Assembly: GCA_947070915.1 (NCBI GenBank)
Contig: CAMTDY010000079.1
Span: 1-12,390 of the forward strand
Length of the DNA stretch: 12,390 bases
Direction: 5' to 3'
Origin: an uncultured Roseburia sp.
GTDB taxonomy: Bacteria > Bacillota > Clostridia > Lachnospirales > Lachnospiraceae
Part shown: positions 1 to 7,108 of the stretch, one piece after another
Numbering within the stretch: the stretch's first letter is position 1
Layout: each line of letters opens with the position of its first letter
Program-made: the position numbers and the translations under genes
The notes under the pieces: model-generated
What the model was told of the DNA's origin: nothing
The model's input: the letters and a program-made list of their open reading frames with translations, nothing else
Database searches by the model: none

Positions 1-44
1 ATGTAGCTCCGTCTCGTGGGCTCGGAGATGTGTATAAGAGACAG
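1..44 (+). other. Nextera/Tn5 sequencing adapter left in the assembly
   Basis: This stretch matches the Illumina Nextera P7-side adapter in its natural order. Bases 1-2 (AT) are the end of the P7 primer. Bases 3-10 (GTAGCTCC) occupy the i7 index slot. Bases 11-44 are the 34-base read-2 adapter, whose last 19 bases (26-44, ending TATAAGAGACAG) are the Tn5 mosaic end. Base 45 is therefore the first genomic base, at a transposase cut site. Frames starting here give the peptides MCIRDR and MYKRQ, familiar adapter artefacts in metagenome protein sets. The index matches N718 of the Nextera XT v2 set from memory. This should be trimmed and not annotated as coding. Confidence 0.97.
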
Positions 45-275
45 GTTATACACAACTGTTCTTTTGGTAAGCATAATATTTATGAGGAATATTTTATTTC
101 AAGAAATATTTTGCCACAAAACTGTATTGATGACCGAAGATTGCTTCAAATTAAAGCCATACACTTGCGTAAATGTAACGAAAAAGTATTTAGTTTACAG
201 GCTATTGCCGATATTTTAGGAAGTTCTAAAACTACAATACAAAAAATCGTAAAGGAGGTCGGGATCAATGGGTGA
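45..275 (+). CDS. 3' end of a gene encoding a helix-turn-helix-like C-terminus (5' truncated)
   Basis: The frame is open from the first genomic base to TGA at 273-275, giving the last 76 residues of a longer protein. The missing part is lost to the adapter junction, so this is not a natural truncation. The tail (about residues 48-72: SLQAIADILGSSKTTIQKIV) reads as helix-turn-helix, with the IADILGSSKTTI pattern of a positioning helix, turn and recognition helix. The gene overlaps the following S8 protease start by 8 bp and contains its Shine-Dalgarno, so the two are translationally coupled. In IetAS-type loci the gene before the protease encodes an AAA+ ATPase. That makes an ATPase with a DNA-binding tail a candidate, but no Walker motif is visible here. 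A recombinase or a regulator would also fit. The family is not recognised. Confidence 0.7.
   Translation, partial: VIHNCSFGKHNIYEEYFISRNILPQNCIDDRRLLQIKAIHLRKCNEKVFSLQAIADILGSSKTTIQKIVKEVGING
251..258 (+). promoter_or_regulatory. Strong Shine-Dalgarno inside the upstream gene
   Basis: AAAGGAGG lies 9 nt before ATG 268 and fixes that start for the protease. It is inside the reading frame of the truncated upstream gene, which ends at 275. This indicates operonic expression with translational coupling rather than a separate promoter. Confidence 0.9.
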
Positions 276-2544
276 ACACAATCTTCCGATAAAACTTATT
301 CTACAGAAAACAGAGGATATTTTTAGAAACACCCCTGGTGGAAAGGTTAAATTCTTTGGGGAAGTTACACCGGAATTGCAAACGGAAATTTCTCATAAAT
401 TTGAATCTCTTTTAGAATTCTATGGGGAAATATTTAATGAAAACGAAAACATACCCGCAGTTGGAAAAGTGATAGTAAAGCCAGAAGCAATTGCGAAATC
501 ACACAAGCCTGATGATTTATGCAAAAATTGCCCTATTATCGGCACAGAGGATTTGAACGAGATCTATATTAAGGTAAAAAAACAATCAATAGAAGAAACT
601 ATAAAAATGGTTAATAATCCGCCTTCAAAAAGATTTCAGGCTAATATGACTGCTATTTCAGATATTCAACCTATTACAGTTGCTGAAAAAGTTTCTTCAG
701 CACTTGTTCTGGCATCACAAAATAATTTTTCTGTTGCTCAGAATAAAATCAAAATTAAGGTGTTTGATTTTGATGATGAATTTGATAATGCACAAATCTG
801 GAACTATGTGCATAGAAAAATTTCAGAGTTGGGATTAAATGAAAAGTGTGAACTCATCACATATGGTGAACATATTAAATTTTTTAAAGTTGAAGTTCGC
901 TCTTATGAAGATGTTATACAAATTGCTTCGATAAACGGTGTGAAATCTGTTGATTTTTTTCAAGAATACTCCCTTCCAAAAGATGATTTTACAGAAACAG
1001 ATTTGGAGAATCTTCTGGATTGCGAGTATATAGATAGCGATCTTTCTATTGGAATTATTGATGGTGGAATCAGTGATGATAATCACTTTTTACAACCGTT
1101 TATTATTTCTAGAGAAGAATATGTTGGCCAAGAATATAGAAATCCTCATCATGCCACTTTTATAGCATCAACAATTCAATATGGAAATTTGCTGAATGAT
1201 ATTAACAGTACCACTTTTCACCGTTTCAAATTTGTAGATATTATAGCAGTTCCAAATGGTGATAAAGATTATGGACCAACAGATACTATTTCTGAGGATG
1301 ATTTGATGGATATCATTGAAGAAGTTATGGAAAAGTATGCGAATTCAACAAAGATTTGGAATATATCTCTAGGTATCGAAAATAAACTGTGTAATGGGAT
1401 GATGTCTGATTTGGGAATATTCTTAGACTATATTCAGGATAAATATCGTGTCCAAATATTTGTATCTAGCGGAAATATTAATGAATTACCATTGAGAAAA
1501 TGGCCGCCTCAAGACAATCTTGGCGAACATGATCGTTTGATTTCTCCGGCAGATTCTATTAGAGCTATAACAGTTGGTTCAGTGGCCTTATTCGAGTCTG
1601 ATGATTCAATTGTAAAATTTAATGAACCTTCTCCGTTTAGCAGAAGGGGCCCAGGGGCTAATTATATTGTAAAGCCAGATGTTGTAGATTACGGCGGAAA
1701 CCTTTCTACTTCTTATTGTATTGATGGTTTAGGGGTAAGGGGTCTTGATCCTATAGGTAGAATTGTTGAAGGAAATGGAACCAGTTATTCAAATCCACGT
1801 GCACTACAAAAGTTTGCATCTATTTACGAAGAAATGATTGACCCGGACATTCTTCTTGCAAAGGCCATGTTAATTCATTCTGCAAGAATGAATTCAAGAA
1901 CGTTGTTAGATGAAAAACCTGATAATATTAAATATTATGGATTTGGCATTCCATCACCGAATATTCAGGAAATACTTCAATGTAGTGAATATGAGGTGAC
2001 ACTTGTTTTTAAGCAAAAAATATCTCAAGGTTCACATCTTGAAATGTACGATTTCCCGTACCCGAAATCACTTATTAAGAATAACAAATATATCGGAGAA
2101 ATTGGTATGACCCTCGCCTATCTGCCCCCTCTTGATGAGCGATTTGGACGTGAATATTGCCGAACTAATATTGATGCAAGTTTTGGTACATATTCTTATT
2201 CTCAAGATGGAAAGCCGGAATACAGCGGGCAAGTTCCTCTTGAAACAAAATGGGATGAAAAATTTGAAGCAGCTAGGGTTGAAAATGGATTTAAATGGAG
2301 TCCTATTAAATCTTATTATAGAAAGCTTAAGAAAGGCATACAACTTGCAGATGGCTGGAAACTTCGTATTGATATGACAGCGAGAAATGGCATGTACGTA
2401 CCATCTCAAGAATTTGTCCTAATTGTAACTATTAAAGATCCTAACAAAAATGATATTTATTCAGAAATTGCAACAGGATTGAGAGAACGAGGATATATCA
2501 CAAATAATTTAGAAACAAGATATCAAACTCGCCAAAGGCAATAA
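268..2544 (+). CDS. Subtilisin-like S8 serine protease, IetS/IteS-type anti-phage peptidase
   Basis: This is a 758-residue S8 peptidase with no signal peptide, so probably cytoplasmic. The catalytic triad is visible: Asp265 in GIIDGGI, His295 in HHATFIAS and Ser506 in GNGTSYSNP, with oxyanion Asn403 in SSGN. NISLG (365-369) is another S8 landmark. Ahead of the catalytic domain are about 250 residues. These contain AIAKSHKPDDLCKNCPIIG (74-92), which I recognise from memory as characteristic of IetS/IteS-like anti-phage peptidases, and an I9-propeptide-like segment (about 160-235). About 230 residues follow the catalytic serine, probably a beta-rich C-terminal domain. Such proteases act with an AAA+ ATPase encoded next door and are thought to kill or arrest infected cells. 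Here the upstream neighbour is truncated and overlaps by 8 bp. Odd points are the HA pair in place of the usual HG after the catalytic His, and base composition much more AT-rich than the genes to the right. The S8 assignment is near certain; the defence role is by family analogy. Confidence 0.88.
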   Translation: MGEHNLPIKLILQKTEDIFRNTPGGKVKFFGEVTPELQTEISHKFESLLEFYGEIFNENENIPAVGKVIVKPEAIAKSHKPDDLCKNCPIIGTEDLNEIYIKVKKQSIEETIKMVNNPPSKRFQANMTAISDIQPITVAEKVSSALVLASQNNFSVAQNKIKIKVFDFDDEFDNAQIWNYVHRKISELGLNEKCELITYGEHIKFFKVEVRSYEDVIQIASINGVKSVDFFQEYSLPKDDFTETDLENLLDCEYIDSDLSIGIIDGGISDDNHFLQPFIISREEYVGQEYRNPHHATFIASTIQYGNLLNDINSTTFHRFKFVDIIAVPNGDKDYGPTDTISEDDLMDIIEEVMEKYANSTKIWNISLGIENKLCNGMMSDLGIFLDYIQDKYRVQIFVSSGNINELPLRKWPPQDNLGEHDRLISPADSIRAITVGSVALFESDDSIVKFNEPSPFSRRGPGANYIVKPDVVDYGGNLSTSYCIDGLGVRGLDPIGRIVEGNGTSYSNPRALQKFASIYEEMIDPDILLAKAMLIHSARMNSRTLLDEKPDNIKYYGFGIPSPNIQEILQCSEYEVTLVFKQKISQGSHLEMYDFPYPKSLIKNNKYIGEIGMTLAYLPPLDERFGREYCRTNIDASFGTYSYSQDGKPEYSGQVPLETKWDEKFEAARVENGFKWSPIKSYYRKLKKGIQLADGWKLRIDMTARNGMYVPSQEFVLIVTIKDPNKNDIYSEIATGLRERGYITNNLETRYQTRQRQ

Positions 2545-2782
2545 AATCGTAAAACTAATTCAAATTGTAATAGCAAGGACTAACTATGCCACAGAAGATT
2601 ACTTTACTTATGTAGGAAAAATCCGTACTCCGCTTTATAAACCGGATATACCTACAAATACAGAAAAACCGGCGTGACCTCCGCCACGTCGGTTTTACCA
2701 GAAAATTCATTTACTTCCTTATAGGTATCCACCTAAAGCGCGCACCTCTTAAGAGTTTTCTAAATAAACTGCTTCTAAGGGA
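2545..2782. other. Intergenic region between convergent genes, with compositional change
   Basis: These 238 bp separate the AT-rich protease gene from the convergent, more GC-rich GH115 gene. They hold the hairpin at 2664-2696 and a 10-bp palindrome CTCTTAAGAG (2747-2756). An out-of-frame open stretch (2513-2674) with no usual start codon ends in TNTEKPA then TGA, inside the left arm of the hairpin. It may be a gene remnant or chance. No RNA gene or complete CDS is seen. Confidence 0.6.
2664..2696 (+). terminator. Terminator-like hairpin, probably bidirectional
   Basis: Left arm CCGGCGTG (2669-2676) pairs with right arm CACGTCGG (2685-2692) around an 8-nt loop. In plus-strand RNA one pair is a G-U wobble; on the minus strand the same position is an A-C mismatch. 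An A-run precedes the stem and TTTT follows it (2693-2696), with five T on the minus strand. It sits 120 bp beyond the protease stop and 87 bp beyond the GH115 stop, so it could end both convergent transcripts, better for the plus strand. Confidence 0.7.
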
Positions 2783-5626
2783 TCAGACCCGCGGACTCTC
2801 CTCCGGTCCCAGATAGGATTCCGGAAGCTCTCCCCTATATAGAATGAGCTTCTGCAGGGCAAGGCCAGCCTCCACGCCATAGTACCGGATCTCATTCACT
2901 CCGGCCTTGAGATGATGGGTGGTGATGCCGTAATGGCAGTTGTTGAGGACGCCCTCCGCCCAGCCATGGGCGCGGTCCCAGGGACCTCCGCCAATCTCAT
3001 AATTTTCCGCCAGGATCGTATCTCCCACTACCGGCGCTTCATCTCCGGCACAGACCGCATAGCGCACCGTCCTTCCGTGTTCCAGATTGTTTTCCGGTGT
3101 GGTGATCACTTTCAATGAATACTCTCCGGCTTCCTTCACATATACCGAATAAGTCAAACTCGGCGCCTCGCCAATCTCATCAAAATTTCCGATGGTAGGA
3201 TAGATCTTCATGGCAGAACAGGTTTTTCCATAACCCTCTAATTTCTCAAAATGATGCTCCCCATAGGTTTCGGAATTTATAAAGTGTTCTGCCTCCATGG
3301 AAACGATGCCGTCCCTCTCGATAAAAGTGCTGGAAGGAAGATCTTCTACTGTTGTAGTATATCGTACTGCCACCTCGATCGTCTCTTCCGCTCCCTTTAC
3401 TTTTACTGTCTTCTCAAAATCAGCAGAAACCGAAAGGGCTACACTGACATCGATGCTGACAATTTCACTGGAAACTCTTCCGCTGGAAGGGCTCACAACG
3501 ATGCCATCCTCTGCTTCCACTGTAAAATCGAAAGACTCTCCGCCGCCGCTGGCGATCTCGATGGTGTAGTGTTCCCCGCCTGCCTGGGTAAATTCCGGAA
3601 GGCTTGTCTTTCCAGATGCCACGAAGCGGTCTGCATTCTCTGCATGTACCAGCATTTTAACATTCTGTGCCACCGGAATCTCTTTCACTTCTGGAAAATG
3701 CCAGCCCTCTTCATTCCAGGATACAAAACAGGCATGGTTTGACATCATCATGCCCTTCCATTTTCCCTCTGCCATCTCTTCATTATAATACCTGGTCAGT
3801 TCCGCATCATATTCGATGGCGTTCTTGACTTTTTCTGCGTAATCATTTGCTGCCGTGATCCCCTGTTCTGCGTACCAGTGATTCAGTGCCGCATAGAGAC
3901 TCATAAGCTGCAGGTTCATTCCCGCCACCGCCGGATAATAAACCAGACCATAAAAAGTATCTGCGGATTCTGCCGGAATCTTTTCTTTTATAGAATCTGT
4001 CTTTCGGATCAGCGCCTCACAGCGTTGGATCATTTTCTTTGTCTCGTTGAAATGAGAAACATGATATACCTTGGGATTCATCGACTCTGGTCTTCTCAGT
4101 CCATGGATCCTCGTGTATTCTCTCAGTACATCAGCGATCTCCGCCTTGCACGCTTCATCTTTCACATAAGCCCCAAACTGCTCTTCTACCCAGCCAGCAA
4201 GAAATTGATCTGTCTCATTTTTGTGATCCGTTCCCCTGCCCTCAAAATCATAAGCCAGTTCCATGATAAAGGATAAGGGAAGCTCATCCGGGCGGATATC
4301 TCCCACATTGGCGATCCACAGATCCCGTATTCCATAATCATAGGCCATGGACACCTGCTCCCATACTTTAGGAAGCGGCGTAGAATTGACCCACTCGTAA
4401 GAAATAGGACCGCCATGATAATCAAAGTGATAATATAGTCCCCAGCCCGCTTTTCTATCTCTCAGTTCCTCCGTGGGAAGAGTGCGCACATTACCAAAGT
4501 TATCATCCGACAGGAGTAGAATAGTATCCTCCAGCCCATCCCAGGACTGCAGCCCCTTCACTCCATTGCCGCCGTAATAAAATCCTTCCACCTCTTTATA
4601 GAGCGCAAGCATCTTCGGCATGTCATCACAGCCTTTATCGTGGATGATCTTCTTCTGGTCCGTGATGATACGGCGCAGCAGTTCCACATTTTCCTGTATG
4701 GTGGAATCCGGTCCCAGCATCATCGTATCCCGTTCTCCCCGCATACCGATGGTGATCATATGTTTAAAATCTTTGTCCCTCTCCACACCATCTTCCCAGT
4801 AACGGTAAAGTCCCTCGCTGTTTGTAGAGTAATTCCAGTCTTTTCCATACCCTACGTTGTTCTCCTCGGTCTTCACCTTATCCCACTCTTCACTGGCACG
4901 CATCAATGGCTCATGATGGGACTGTCCGATGGTGATCCCCAGCTCCGTACCCAGTTTTATGATAGCCAGGGGATCCTCGGAACCATCCAGCGGAAGGGAC
5001 GCCGACCACATCGCCGGCCAGAAATAATTTCCTTTCAGACGAAGCAAAAGATCAAATACTTTTTCATAGAAAAATTCATTGAAATCCCCAAAGGTATTCA
5101 TAACAAAATTTCCCAAAGACGGCCACTCGTCGTTCATAAAGAAGCCGCGGAACTTAACCGATGGCTCTTTGGAAACGAAATTTATGTCCTCATCAAAAAG
5201 GAGTTCTTCCCTGTGTGCCGGTTTCACGTCCGCCCAGTACACCCAGGGGGAGACACCGATCTTCTTCGACAGATGATAGATCCCGTGAAGGGTGGACACT
5301 GTCTCTGTCCCCGCGATCACCAATTTTTCTGTGTTGTTATATGTAATGAGCTGGATCAGGAAAGATTCCCTCTTTCCTTCCAGCTTTGAGCTATCAAGCA
5401 TGCCCTCCTTCTCCAGCTGCCGCAGCAGGGGGCTCCTTCCTATGGTCCCCGCGATCACCTGTGGCTGATCTGTAAGTTCCGCTTCGATCTGCGGTTTTAC
5501 GCCTGTCACCAGTTCCACATCGCCGGCAAAGATCTCCGCCACGTGAACAAGTCCTTTTATATCTTCGGAATCCGGCGACAGGCAGATGCCTGCCGCAGTT
5601 CCTGCTTTTACTAAATTAAACTTCAT
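2783..5626 (-). CDS. GH115 xylan alpha-glucuronidase, intracellular
   Basis: This 947-residue protein matches glycoside hydrolase family 115, which removes (4-O-methyl-)D-glucuronic acid linked alpha-1,2 to xylose in glucuronoxylan, including from internal xyloses. Recognisable segments run in family order: FRGFFMNDEWP (about 159-169), GNYFWPAMW (199-207), IGQSHHEPLMRASEEW (233-248), GMRGERD (294-300), LYKEVEGFY (342-350), LLSDDNFGN (371-379), YYHFDYHGGP (398-407) and NVGDIRPDELP (440-450). The last part (about 785 onward, with SMEAEHF) fits the GH115 C-terminal domain. Length is normal for the family. No signal peptide is visible, so the likely substrates are imported aldouronic oligosaccharides. 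ATG 5626 follows AGGAGAGAGG (5637 down to 5628) closely. It begins 23 bp after uxaC ends, implying one transcript. I did not assign individual catalytic residues. Confidence 0.93.
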   Translation of the reverse strand: MKFNLVKAGTAAGICLSPDSEDIKGLVHVAEIFAGDVELVTGVKPQIEAELTDQPQVIAGTIGRSPLLRQLEKEGMLDSSKLEGKRESFLIQLITYNNTEKLVIAGTETVSTLHGIYHLSKKIGVSPWVYWADVKPAHREELLFDEDINFVSKEPSVKFRGFFMNDEWPSLGNFVMNTFGDFNEFFYEKVFDLLLRLKGNYFWPAMWSASLPLDGSEDPLAIIKLGTELGITIGQSHHEPLMRASEEWDKVKTEENNVGYGKDWNYSTNSEGLYRYWEDGVERDKDFKHMITIGMRGERDTMMLGPDSTIQENVELLRRIITDQKKIIHDKGCDDMPKMLALYKEVEGFYYGGNGVKGLQSWDGLEDTILLLSDDNFGNVRTLPTEELRDRKAGWGLYYHFDYHGGPISYEWVNSTPLPKVWEQVSMAYDYGIRDLWIANVGDIRPDELPLSFIMELAYDFEGRGTDHKNETDQFLAGWVEEQFGAYVKDEACKAEIADVLREYTRIHGLRRPESMNPKVYHVSHFNETKKMIQRCEALIRKTDSIKEKIPAESADTFYGLVYYPAVAGMNLQLMSLYAALNHWYAEQGITAANDYAEKVKNAIEYDAELTRYYNEEMAEGKWKGMMMSNHACFVSWNEEGWHFPEVKEIPVAQNVKMLVHAENADRFVASGKTSLPEFTQAGGEHYTIEIASGGGESFDFTVEAEDGIVVSPSSGRVSSEIVSIDVSVALSVSADFEKTVKVKGAEETIEVAVRYTTTVEDLPSSTFIERDGIVSMEAEHFINSETYGEHHFEKLEGYGKTCSAMKIYPTIGNFDEIGEAPSLTYSVYVKEAGEYSLKVITTPENNLEHGRTVRYAVCAGDEAPVVGDTILAENYEIGGGPWDRAHGWAEGVLNNCHYGITTHHLKAGVNEIRYYGVEAGLALQKLILYRGELPESYLGPEESPRV

Positions 5627-5649
5627 TCCTCTCTCCTTTATTATATTTA

Positions 5650-7056
5650 TTATAAATCAAATCCAAAATATCTCACTGCATTGTAATAGGAGATGTCCTT
5701 CACCATCTCTCCCAGCAGATCATAGTCCTCGGGATACTCCCCGTCCTCGACCAGCCTTCCGATATAATCGCAGAGGATCCGGCGGAAATACTCATGTCTC
5801 GGATAGGAGACAAAACTCCGGGAATCAGTCAGCATGCCGATAAAGTTCCCCAGAAGGCCAAGGCTTGCCAGGGAGGTGATCTGCTCTGTCATCCCCGGCT
5901 TGTGGTCGTTAAACCACCAGGCTGATCCCTGCTGGATCTTTCCACGGATCCCATCTCCCTGAAAACATCCGATCATCGTACCGATCACCGCATTATCCAC
6001 CGGATTTAGGGAATACAGGATTGTTTTGGGCAGCTCCTCCGTTCGGCAGAGGGCATTAAGAAAATCTGCCACCTCTGCGGAAAACCCCTTTTCATTGATA
6101 CAGTCGATCCCTGCATTGGCGCCGGCGCTCTGGTAGATCCGTTCATTGTTCTCCCGCTTTGCCCCGTAGTGAAGCTGCATGGCAAGATTTCTTTTCGCAT
6201 ACTCCCTGCCCAAAAACAGCATCATCATCGTCTTAAACTGAAGAAGTTCCTCCAGATTCAGTTTTTCCCCGGCAAGACTGCGCTTTACCAGTTCATCCAT
6301 CGCGTTTTCAGAGACCGGACGGTACTGGGCATAATCCAGTCCATGATCCGTGATGCGGCAGCCATTTTCTACAAAATAGTCCAGGCGTTTTACCAGCGCC
6401 TCCCGCAAAGTTGGGAAATCTTTGACCAGAACGCCACTCACCTCCGAAAGCTGTCCCATATATGCTGTAAATTCGTCCTTTTCCGGTGACATGGCGAGAT
6501 CCGGACGCCATGCCGGGAGCACCTGAACCTCAAAATCCGGGTCTTCCTTGATCTGTTTGTGATATCTCAGATCGTCCACTGGATCATCGGTTGTACATAC
6601 CAGTGTCACGCCAGACATACGGATAAGATTCCTCGCAGACATCTCCGGTCTCTGAAGCTTTTCATTACAGATATCATAGACCTTTCTCCAGTTCTTTCCA
6701 CTTAAAGGCTCTGTGATCCCAAAATACCGCTGAAGTTCCAGATGGCACCAGTGGTACATGGGATTACCGATAGCTCTGGGGAGCGCTTCCGCAAAAGCCT
6801 GGAATTTCTCTTCGTCCGCTGCATCCCCGGTGATATATTTCTCATCCACCCCATTGGAGCGCATGATACGCCATTTATAATGGTCACCTCCCAGCCAGAG
6901 CTCTGTTATATTTTTAAACTGTCTGTCCTCTGCGATCTCCCTGGGATCCAGGTGACAATGATAATCAAGAATCGGCGTTTTCTCCGCATAATCGTGATAT
7001 AATTTTCTTGCTGTCTTCGTATTCAGTATAAATTCCTGGTCCATAAATGCTTTCAT
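5650..7056 (-). CDS. uxaC: Uronate (glucuronate) isomerase
   Basis: UxaC (EC 5.3.1.12) converts D-glucuronate to D-fructuronate, and D-galacturonate to D-tagaturonate, in the cytoplasm. This is the first step of hexuronate breakdown toward 2-keto-3-deoxygluconate. The 468-residue length is typical. The amidohydrolase-fold metal motif is near the N-terminus, LDYHCHLDP (30-38, His33 and His35). Further family segments are LVCTTDDPVDDL, LNPVDNAVIGTMIG, GSAWWFNDHKPGM and LTDSRSFVSYPRHEYFRR. The start at 7056 has AGGAGG (7067 down to 7062) five bases upstream. It lies 24 bp after the deacetylase stop and 23 bp before GH115. The pairing with GH115 points to use of glucuronic acid from xylan side chains. 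The next steps (uxuB, uxuA, kdgK, kdgA) and a uronate transporter are not in the window. Confidence 0.97.
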   Translation of the reverse strand: MKAFMDQEFILNTKTARKLYHDYAEKTPILDYHCHLDPREIAEDRQFKNITELWLGGDHYKWRIMRSNGVDEKYITGDAADEEKFQAFAEALPRAIGNPMYHWCHLELQRYFGITEPLSGKNWRKVYDICNEKLQRPEMSARNLIRMSGVTLVCTTDDPVDDLRYHKQIKEDPDFEVQVLPAWRPDLAMSPEKDEFTAYMGQLSEVSGVLVKDFPTLREALVKRLDYFVENGCRITDHGLDYAQYRPVSENAMDELVKRSLAGEKLNLEELLQFKTMMMLFLGREYAKRNLAMQLHYGAKRENNERIYQSAGANAGIDCINEKGFSAEVADFLNALCRTEELPKTILYSLNPVDNAVIGTMIGCFQGDGIRGKIQQGSAWWFNDHKPGMTEQITSLASLGLLGNFIGMLTDSRSFVSYPRHEYFRRILCDYIGRLVEDGEYPEDYDLLGEMVKDISYYNAVRYFGFDL

Positions 7057-7080
7057 ATCAGCCTCCTGTTTACTCTATTT

Positions 7081-7108
7081 TTATCTGCCATGCAGATAAG
7101 CGCTTCCA
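7081..7108 (-). promoter_or_regulatory. Palindrome and cre-like site upstream of uxaC
   Basis: TTATCTGC (7081-7088) and GCAGATAA (7092-7099) form a perfect 8+8 inverted repeat with a 3-nt centre, 25 bp before the uxaC start and including the deacetylase stop codon. Overlapping it, the minus strand over 7108-7095 reads TGGAAGCGCTTATC. This matches 12 of 14 positions of the degenerate CcpA cre consensus TGNAANCGNWNNCW and contains palindrome AAGCGCTT. The minus strand has an A-rich run, not a U-run, after the repeat, so a terminator is unlikely. An operator for uronate or catabolite control is plausible. I found no convincing -35/-10 pair beside it. Confidence 0.4.

Noticed and set aside
16..219. 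Small plus-strand ORFs starting at 16 and 30, with N-termini in MCIRDR and MYKRQ
   Set aside because: Their starts lie in the Nextera adapter. Only the frame of the second is retained, from base 45, as a 5'-truncated gene tail.
2747..2756. CTCTTAAGAG palindrome as a terminator for GH115
   Set aside because: It is only a five-base arm with no loop and no T-run on the minus strand. The hairpin at 2664-2696 is a better candidate.
3251..3742. 163-codon plus-strand ORF opposite the 3' part of GH115
   Set aside because: It is an antisense shadow, with Cys/His-rich composition typical of a wrong frame and no homology recognised.
4640..5389. 249-codon plus-strand ORF opposite the GH115 gene
   Set aside because: It lies wholly antisense within a confident GH115 gene, has no recognisable domain and looks like a shadow frame of a higher-GC gene.
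7081..7099. Inverted repeat at the deacetylase stop as an intrinsic terminator
   Set aside because: In the direction of transcription it is followed by an A-rich stretch, not a U-run, and the stem is not GC-rich. A regulatory palindrome is the better reading.
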